Shown here: piece after piece, positions 1 through 6,500 of the stretch | How positions within the stretch are numbered: the stretch's first letter is position 1 | How the letters are laid out: the number at the start of each line of letters is the position of its first letter | DNA from: a virus | Direction: 5' to 3' (one strand) | DNA: 24,503 nucleotides | IMG/VR virus record: IMGVR_UViG_3300019757_000014 | Coordinates: 1 to 24,503 of that record | Made by a program: the position numbers and the translations under genes | The notes under the pieces: generated by a model | Database searches by the model: none | What the model saw: the letters and a program-made list of their open reading frames with translations, nothing else | Told to the model about the DNA's origin: nothing

Positions 1-6
1 ACTATT

Positions 7-702
7 ATGGGTAAATTTAATTACGAATATTGTTTTAATGAGTGTGAAGATCCTATTAAGTTCATTAGGGAATTTAAAGATGACGTAAATTGGGATTGTA
101 TTTCACATAATCAAACACTATCTGAAGAATTCATTAGGGAATTTAAAGATAAAGTACATTGGTATTATATTTCACGTAATCAAACATTATCTGAAGAGTT
201 TATTAGAGAATTTAAAGATAATGTGTATTGGGGTTATATTTCAGGTTATCAGACGCTATCTGAAGAGTTTATTAGGGAATTTAAAGATAATGTAGATTGG
301 CATTGTATTTCATGTAACCAAACAATATCTGAAGAATTCATTAGGGAATTTAAAGATAATGTAAATTGGTATTATATTTCACGATATCAAACATTATCTG
401 AAGAGTTTATTAGAGAATTTAAAGATAATGTACATTGGTGTTATATTTCATGTCATCAAAAATTATCTGAAAAGTTTATTAGGGAATTTAATATTCCCTT
501 TGCACCTAATAAACGTAATTGCGGAAAACATAAAAGAAATATTTATGTTGAAGATAATATTATTTATCTAGGATGTTTTAGAGGTACTAAAGAAGAAGCA
601 ATTAAAGCTATTAACAAAGATGGTTACTATTCTAAGAACCCTTTAGAAAGAGATCAGTATATTAAAGATGTTGAAGAAGTATTTGAAGCTTATAACAAAT
701 AA
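7..702 (+). CDS. Tandem-repeat protein of unknown function
   Basis: This 231-residue protein consists largely of six copies of a 23-residue unit with the core FIREFKDNVxWxxISxxQTL (roughly residues 19-156). A shorter non-repeat C-terminus follows, containing CGKHKRNIYV and YLGCFRGTKEEAIKAI. The unit has fixed Phe, Trp and Ile positions, so the copies probably form a regular solenoid of short helices. Variation is concentrated at the two positions after Trp and the two after Ile-Ser, as expected for a variable surface. Proteins with similar repeats occur in large phages and giant viruses, but I know of no assigned role. There is no signal peptide or membrane segment. The start at base 7 is supported by the same actattATG context that precedes the next start at 723; any ribosome-binding site lies outside the window. 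Confidence 0.8.
   Translation: MGKFNYEYCFNECEDPIKFIREFKDDVNWDCISHNQTLSEEFIREFKDKVHWYYISRNQTLSEEFIREFKDNVYWGYISGYQTLSEEFIREFKDNVDWHCISCNQTISEEFIREFKDNVNWYYISRYQTLSEEFIREFKDNVHWCYISCHQKLSEKFIREFNIPFAPNKRNCGKHKRNIYVEDNIIYLGCFRGTKEEAIKAINKDGYYSKNPLERDQYIKDVEEVFEAYNK
61..489 (+). repeat. 69-bp in-frame tandem repeat, six full copies plus a partial one
   Basis: Units begin at 61, 130, 199, 268, 337 and 406, and a partial unit begins at 475. Each is 69 bp (23 codons) and starts with a variant of TTCATTAGGGAATTTAAAGA. Most differences between copies are in the codons around the Trp and Ile-Ser positions, while the start of the unit is nearly invariant at the DNA level. That suggests recent expansion or gene conversion between copies. 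Confidence 0.9.
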
Positions 703-722
703 CTTGAAGGGGTAAAACTATT

Positions 723-1065
723 ATGAACACACTTTTTCAATTCAGTACCGCAGCAAAGTTTAAACCTCGATACAGTAAACTTTAATCTCGATCAAATAGA
801 GATTAACAAAGAAGTATTTGAAGTTTTATCCATTGGTAATGAAGGCGAAAGTCTTTATCAGAAAGAAGCCAATGGATTACTAATTGCACAAGAGGGAACA
901 AAGAGCATTTGGCTTGTACAAAACGCAGATCAAACATTTTTGATCTGTGAGACATATTCTGACAACAAACCAGAATATCGGTTGAACTCTACAAATGGTC
1001 GTAGAGTTCAAAAAGATAAGGATCTCTTTTTAAAAGAGATCCTTATCAATCATAATTCGAAATAA
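723..1065 (+). pseudogene. Small ORF interrupted by a +1 frame change
   Basis: A good start lies at ATG 723, with an AAGGGG ribosome-binding sequence 8-9 nt upstream, but its frame stops at TAA 783-785 after 20 codons. The +1 frame is open from 727 to TAA 1063-1065 with no ATG. It encodes a protein-like sequence including NSVPQQSLNLDTVNFNLD and EGTKSIWLVQNADQ. Joining the two frames in the run CTTTTTC (732-738) gives a start MNTLFNSVPQQ and a protein of about 113 residues. This could be an inactivating single-base change, a homopolymer sequencing error, or a programmed +1 shift; the sequence alone cannot decide. No function is recognised. A strong terminator follows directly. Confidence 0.6.
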
Positions 1066-1070
1066 CATTA

Positions 1071-1113
1071 AAATCTTATATACTTTAATTAGTATATAAG
1101 ATTTTTTTTTTTT
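1071..1113 (+). terminator. Rho-independent terminator
   Basis: A perfect 14-bp stem (1071-1084 with 1091-1104) has a 6-nt loop and is followed by an uninterrupted T run to 1113. It ends the transcription unit that starts with the repeat protein. Confidence 0.9.
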
Positions 1114-1211
1114 GAACATATATAAATTTAATATTATACATATATATTCTTATCAACAGATTATTGATTACGAATATTCTTTTAAATTAAAATATATAGG
1201 AAATAATTATT

Positions 1212-1880
1212 ATGAGTGAAGAAACCGATTCAAAATATACATGTCACTTCCAAGAAGAAGTTGATATGATTAAAGAAGAAATGGAAAAAGTTGATAACCT
1301 TTATGAAGATATAATGGGTCGAATTACCAATATATCAGATGCATCTAAAAGAAAAACATCTGGAAATTCGCCATTTACATTTATATCTAATATGATGGAA
1401 AATGCGTTATCAGCTAAAACTAGTAAAATTAATCTTATTAAAGAATTAGTTCACATTAAAAAGTATATTGCCGACTTTGATTTAAAATCAATTAAGAGTG
1501 AAGGTAACGACGAAGAGAAGTTTAAAGCATTGGCTGCTGAATTAATGGTAATGGCTAATAAATCGTTTAAAGGCGAAGATGATAATGATATTATAGAAGA
1601 TATAGAAGATCTTGATCTAGAAAAGATGGCTGAAGATGCTTGGGAAGAAGAGATGGAAGGGGAAATAGATCTCCCGACTAATAAATGTAATAAAAATGAA
1701 CCTATCGGAGATCTAGTAGCCGATCAAGAAGGCGACGTTTTTTATATTGACGAAGACGGAGAATATTTAGGAGTCCCTGATAATTTAGATATTTTCGAAG
1801 CATACGAAGATGAATCTGGCGAAATAGTTAAAGTTATTAATACTGAAACTAATGAAGAATTAGAATTAGTTGAAAGTTGA
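1212..1880 (+). CDS. Acidic protein of unknown function
   Basis: This 222-residue protein is rich in Asp and Glu. The N-terminal third looks helical (HFQEEVDMIKEEMEKV). The middle has an acidic run (DDNDIIEDIEDLDLEKMAED), and the C-terminus is again acidic, with GDVFYIDEDGEYLGV. I recognise no family. The gene stands alone between two terminators. The 98 bases before it (1114-1211) are almost pure A/T and presumably carry its promoter. AGGA at 1197-1200 can serve as ribosome-binding site. The charge pattern could suit a DNA mimic or a structural or scaffold protein, but nothing in the sequence chooses between these. Confidence 0.75.
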   Translation: MSEETDSKYTCHFQEEVDMIKEEMEKVDNLYEDIMGRITNISDASKRKTSGNSPFTFISNMMENALSAKTSKINLIKELVHIKKYIADFDLKSIKSEGNDEEKFKALAAELMVMANKSFKGEDDNDIIEDIEDLDLEKMAEDAWEEEMEGEIDLPTNKCNKNEPIGDLVADQEGDVFYIDEDGEYLGVPDNLDIFEAYEDESGEIVKVINTETNEELELVES

Positions 1881-1889
1881 TATAATAAT

Positions 1890-1917
1890 CCCCTATACCT
1901 TAATTAAGGTATAGGGG
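1890..1917. terminator. Bidirectional terminator between convergent genes
   Basis: A perfect 28-nt palindrome begins CCCCTATACC and ends GGTATAGGGG. It sits between the stop at 1880 (+) and the stop at 1924 (-), so it can serve both genes. It is one of four copies of the same stem in this window. Confidence 0.85.
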
Positions 1918-1923
1918 GTTCTA

Positions 1924-2313
1924 TTATGTTGTACGTTTAGACTTAGGAATATCACTTGTTTTTGATTTTGGCTTTTTACCAGAAATAACTTGTTTAGCTT
2001 TAGCGAGAGCTTCGTTCTTAAGTTTCTTTTCGATCTTAAGACGATATTTAGTTGCTAAATCCCGATGCTTACGCCATTGAACGTAATCTGGATCATCATT
2101 CTTACGAGCAATAAGCATTGCTGATCGCTGTGTTAATCGTTTAATCTTTTGTAGTTTAGTTACTTTAACTCGTTTCAATTCTGAATTATAATTTTCGCTA
2201 AGAGGAACTTCTCCTCCGTCAGTCAATAAACCAATTTGAATAGCCTCCTCAGTGATACTTTCCATTAAGTGTTCATCTTCTTTTGTTATTTCTTTTTCGT
2301 CTGCAAAGAACAT
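1924..2313 (-). CDS. Small basic conserved phage protein
   Basis: The product is 129 residues from the chosen start. An ATG five codons further upstream (2328) contains AAAGGA, the ribosome-binding sequence for the ATG at 2313, so the protein most likely begins MFFADEKE. The N-terminus is acidic. The central and C-terminal parts are strongly basic and helical (SELKRVKVTKLQKIKRL, WRKHRDLATKYRLKIEKKLK) and end in a Lys/Arg/Ser-rich tail. The pattern SENYNSELKRVKVTKLQKIK is familiar from proteins of unknown role in large phages, but I cannot name a function. The charge suggests nucleic-acid contact or packing inside the head, which is inference. It is the only minus-strand gene in the first 19 kb and is divergent from the gene at 2456. 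Confidence 0.75.
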   Translation of the reverse strand: MFFADEKEITKEDEHLMESITEEAIQIGLLTDGGEVPLSENYNSELKRVKVTKLQKIKRLTQRSAMLIARKNDDPDYVQWRKHRDLATKYRLKIEKKLKNEALAKAKQVISGKKPKSKTSDIPKSKRTT

Positions 2314-2455
2314 TGTAAATCCTTTCATTATTTATGATAATTGTATTTTTAATACTTATATAACTAATTATTTGTTATAATTGTTAATTAACAAAATAAA
2401 CATATATTATGCTTGTGATACGACATAATTATTATTTTATTTAGGAGAATTATAA
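2314..2455. promoter_or_regulatory. Divergent intergenic promoter region
   Basis: 142 A/T-rich bases separate two genes transcribed away from each other, so promoters on both strands are expected here. The stretch contains AACATATATTAT (2399-2410), GTTAATTAAC (2384-2393) and the AGGAGA ribosome-binding site of the plus gene (2443-2448). I see no clear bacterial -35/-10 pair, as expected if a phage polymerase reads it. Confidence 0.35.
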
Positions 2456-2971
2456 ATGGTTAATAATCGTAAAAGAAAAGATGGATTACCGCCTTTAATT
2501 TTAGAATTTGATAGCATTAGTCATATAACATTATATGATTTTAGATTTATCTATTATTCATATGATTGTGTACATTTTCAGTATAAATTAAAAGGAGGAA
2601 TTCCATCTAAGGGAGAATTACTTAAACATTTACGTACTTCATTTATGAGATATGGGATTAGTTTCGGTAATATTATCGATGAAGAAACACTTGAAGGAGT
2701 AAATATACTTGGAAAAGTTACACTAGAAAAACTTCAAACTTTAGACTATCCTATAGTTGATAGAAGTGTAAATAAAGTAATTCTTAAAAGTCCATGCTTA
2801 ACATGTAAAGGAAAAAATGAAAGTAAAATTGATTGCATAGATAGTTGTGTATCTTTAAAAGAATATCAAAACGTTATAGGATTTTCGAATACATTTAGTG
2901 ATAGTTCTTTAGCATTTTCTGATGGAGGGGATACTGGAATACACATTAATGGAAGAAGTGGAAAAGCATAA
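2456..2971 (+). CDS. Unknown protein with C-terminal four-cysteine module
   Basis: This 171-residue protein starts at ATG 2456 behind a good AGGAGA. Residues 1-110 form an unrecognised domain with many aromatics. Residues 112-138 hold SPCLTC, then nine residues, then CIDSC and LKEYQ. The cysteines C114, C117, C127 and C131 have the spacing CxxC-x9-CxxxC, which suits a small zinc-binding site. The C-terminal 30 residues are Ser/Gly-rich and probably flexible. The next gene is a free-standing copy of the cysteine module with exactly the same spacing. It lies directly upstream of the DNA polymerase in one run of genes, so a replication or nucleic-acid role is possible but not shown. Confidence 0.8.
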   Translation: MVNNRKRKDGLPPLILEFDSISHITLYDFRFIYYSYDCVHFQYKLKGGIPSKGELLKHLRTSFMRYGISFGNIIDEETLEGVNILGKVTLEKLQTLDYPIVDRSVNKVILKSPCLTCKGKNESKIDCIDSCVSLKEYQNVIGFSNTFSDSSLAFSDGGDTGIHINGRSGKA

Positions 2972-2989
2972 AAATTGGAGGTATTTAAG

Positions 2990-3163
2990 ATGAGAAGTCC
3001 TTGTTTAAAATGTTCTAGAAGAGATATAGAAAAAAAAGATTGTGCTTTATCATGTGATAGATTAGATAAATATAAATTATTTCTCATGAAGAATGACTTT
3101 AATGGTGCTGGAAGTTCTTTTGATGCATGTGTAAGTATACCAGTCTTTAAAGTTAGAATTTAA
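2990..3163 (+). CDS. 57-residue four-cysteine mini-protein
   Basis: The start is ATG 2990, with GGAGG at 2977-2981 at ideal spacing; an in-frame TTG at 2975 is less likely because it precedes that site. The protein begins MRSPCLKCSRR, and C5, C8, C18 and C22 have CxxC-x9-CxxxC spacing followed by LDKYK. This matches residues 112-138 of the preceding protein, so the two modules are probably paralogous. The remainder (NDFNGAGSSFDACVSIP) is short and carries one more cysteine. The small size and probable zinc site suggest an adaptor or nucleic-acid-binding peptide, which is inference. It ends 16 bases before the DNA polymerase start. Confidence 0.75.
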   Translation: MRSPCLKCSRRDIEKKDCALSCDRLDKYKLFLMKNDFNGAGSSFDACVSIPVFKVRI

Positions 3164-3179
3164 AATTAGAGGAGAATAA

Positions 3180-3597
3180 ATGGCAGAGTTATTAATAGAA
3201 AAATATCGTAATCAAGCAATTCATATGATTGAAGAATGTACTGGTGAAAATATTACTGAAGAAGAAATTGAAAAATTAAATGGTATTATTAAAGATAACT
3301 TTAAAGATACTGAAATTAAATTCACTAATACATACAATAAGACTTCTAAAAATTTTCCTTTATTAACTGTTATTGATAATATTTTAGCCAAAGAGCCTAT
3401 TATTACTGGCAATGGAACACTATTTAATCGTGAAGATAAAGGTGGAAAAAATATCACTGGTAGCTTTGTTGATATGCTTTTAAAGACTCGTAAAGTTTAT
3501 AAAAACAAAATGTTCAAAGCCCAGAATGATAAAGATAAAGCACTTGAAGAAGTAATGGACATGTTTCAAAAAGTATTTAAAGTACTAGCAAATGCGT
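3180..3597 (+). CDS. DNA polymerase exon 1 (fingers up to motif B)
   Basis: 139 codons plus one base. The first 75 residues are unrecognised. Residues from about 77 (TGNGTLFNREDKGG) through LKTRKVYKNKM resemble the stretch that lies between motifs A and B in family B polymerases. The exon ends inside motif B at ...KVLANA plus a T. If not spliced, translation stops at TAA 3597-3599 immediately after the junction, giving a 139-residue product without active-site residues. Confidence 0.8.
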
Positions 3598-6500
3598 AAA
3601 TTGTAATGCGCCTTATATAAGTAATTATATAAGCAAATTTCTTTAATTGCTGGAAACTCTTAACATGTAGTGGTGAAGACAATCAGCAGCGAAGCCTATT
3701 GCGTAATAGGAACGTTCAACGACTATCCCTTTAAGGGAGTACATTCTAAGTAGAATGGAAATAGGAAATATCTCATAGAGATAATGATATAGTCTGATCT
3801 ATATGGAAACATATAGCTATACGGTGAAGCCTAACGACCTTTCACAAACATGTATGATTATGGAGCGCTCGGCCAACAGTCCTTTATATTCCATGATAGA
3901 CAAAGTGCAGCAGCAGTTACTTTATCGGGAGTATCGATTATTACAACTCTTATTCAAAATTTCGAATCATTCCTTGCGGATAATTGGGAATTCGAATGTT
4001 ATGGAGATGTAATTGACTTCATTTCAGAAGTAAATATTACTGAGATGGAATTTGACTCTATTGTAGAAAAAGATAAAACAGTAGAAGAAGTCTATGAACG
4101 ACTGATCTCTAAAGTTAAATTAAAAGAATCCGATAAAGAGCTAGAAGAGTTAATTCTTTCTATCTTAGAAACATATGACGAAGAAATTTTAAATCGTATC
4201 TATTATAAGAATAATCTTTATGAATTCTTTGAAGAACCTGTAATGATAGAGTTAATAGGAGAAATTCTAGAATTTGATATTCCTTCAGGAAATCCTGGAG
4301 ATATCGAGCATGTAAGTATCAAAGAGAAACTTGATGAATTTAATGATATCATAAGAGATTATGTTGTATGGACTAGAGTATATGAAGACCGTTTAACATT
4401 CGCAGATACTACTACTAGAAAAGCAGTATTAGTAGTTGATACTGACAGTACTTTCTTATTCTTAGATCCATTCGTTAAATTTGTCGAAAAGTTTTATGAT
4501 TATGATACATCAGTACAAACTAACTCAATTACGGTATGTAACATTCTTATTTTTACATTATCGTTTCTTTCTGAAACTGTTTTAAGTGAGTGGTGTGATA
4601 AATCCAATATCGAACTAGATAAAAAACATCTTATAAATTTAAAGAATGAGTTAACAAAATAGCTCCTTATGTAAGTAATTACATAACGCAAACTTCTCTA
4701 ACTGTCTGGAAACTCTTAACACATAATGGTGAAGACAATCAGCAGCGAAGAACCTTTTTATAAGGTTAACGTTCAACGACTAGTGCATAGCACGTACAGC
4801 CAAGTGGTGAGCATTACGCTCTTAAATGGAAACGGGAAGCTTCTTATGTTTTTATAAGAAGAAGATATAGTCTACTCTGCGCGGAAATATGTAGCAGTTC
4901 ATAAGAGAACGGCGCAGGACTAGCGACCCTGTGTGAATATAAGGTTTTGTATTCTAGAATCATGTTAACAAAGAACAAGAAGAGCTACGCGGGTAAACTT
5001 TCTTATGCTCGCGCTAAATCTCTCTAATTGTCTGAGAACTCCTAACATATAATGATGAGGACAATCAGCAGCGAAGTATCCTTTATTACTTAAGTATAAG
5101 GATAAACGTTCAACGACTAGTCGAAAGACGTACAGCCAAGTGGTGAGCATAGCGCTCTTAAATGGAAACGGGGGACTCCTAGAGATAGGATGAAGATATA
5201 GTCTACTCTGCATGGAAACATGTAGCAGTCTAGAAATTTTAGACGGTTATAATTTAACGAATTATAACGAATACAAATGATAATAAGCTCACAAGAAGGT
5301 AATCTTTTAGATCCACCAAAGCTTGATATGAAGGGTTAATAACATGGCCCCTTAGACTAGTGATAGTCTAATGAAAATCTCTTTAATTGCTGGAACCCCT
5401 TAACATGTTGTGATGAAGGCAATCAGCAGCGAAGACTCTATTCTCCGAAGTAAAGGAGAAGAAATTGTGTCAGTAAAATTTTGGACAGACGATAAATTAC
5501 AGTGGATACGCGATAATATTAGTTTATCCAATAAGGAAATAGGAAGTCATTTTGATAAACCAGTAGATGAAGTTAAGCGAATTAAAAGCTTGCATAAGAT
5601 ATCTAAGAAATCTAAAATCGTTTTAGGTGAAGACGAACGATATTTTAAGGTCACAGACTGTGAAGGATATTTTATAACTGAAAATGGTGTAGTATTCAAT
5701 GCTGAGAAAATGAATAAAATGGCAGTGACGATGAATACGTACGGTTATCCTTGTGTTATTATTAAGAACAAACGAGTACAAAAGACAGTTTTAATACACA
5801 GAGAGTTAGCAATGCATTTATTGGAACGACCTAAAGACTTTGACAAAGTTAAATATGATGCACGCCATATTGACGGAGACAGACTAAACTATTCTATAGA
5901 TAATATAGAGTGGATAAATAAACATAAACATGCCAGCAACCACTCTATTGGTGTCAGTAGAAATCTTAAATCATCCGAAGAAGATATCATTTCTATTTGT
6001 GAGCAACTAGAAAGCGGCGTGACTCAAAAGAAGATATCGAAACAATTCGGGATCGGCATAACGACCATACAGTCAATAAAATCTGGTAAAACGTGGAAAC
6101 ACATTTCCAAAAATTATAATTTCTGAGAATAGAGTAACGTTCAACGACTATCCCGACAGGGAGTAGAATTCAAGTGAATTCGAAAAAGGAGACATCTCAA
6201 TGAGATGAAGATATAGTCTAGACTTATACGAAAATATAAGTAGTTCTTAATAAAGAACGGCGCGGATTAACAACCTAGCGTGAATATACTCGTTGGATAT
6301 AAAGAAAGTAAAAGTTAATAAGGTCTCTCAAAATTATTTTAAAGAGATCCTAACAGAAGACATTTTAAAGAGTCCTGAAATTAATTCCAGTCATATCATC
6401 GGTAAATTTATTACTTATGAGAAAATGATCAGAGATAGCATTGAAGAGGCTAGTGCTGACTTTACTAGACCTGCTAAATTCTCAGGAATGAATGCTTATA

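Noticed and set aside
3803-4012. 69-codon frame overlapping the end of intron 1 and exon 2
   Set aside because: It starts in the intron 3-prime domain and runs out of frame through motif B coding sequence.
4965-5213. 82-codon minus-strand frame across DNA polymerase exon 3 and intron 3
   Set aside because: It lies over a micro-exon and a structured intron, has no ribosome-binding site, and reads as antisense of the intron core.
3598-6292. Inteins rather than introns in the DNA polymerase
   Set aside because: The interruptions contain in-frame stops and conserved group I core sequences, and no intein splicing blocks.
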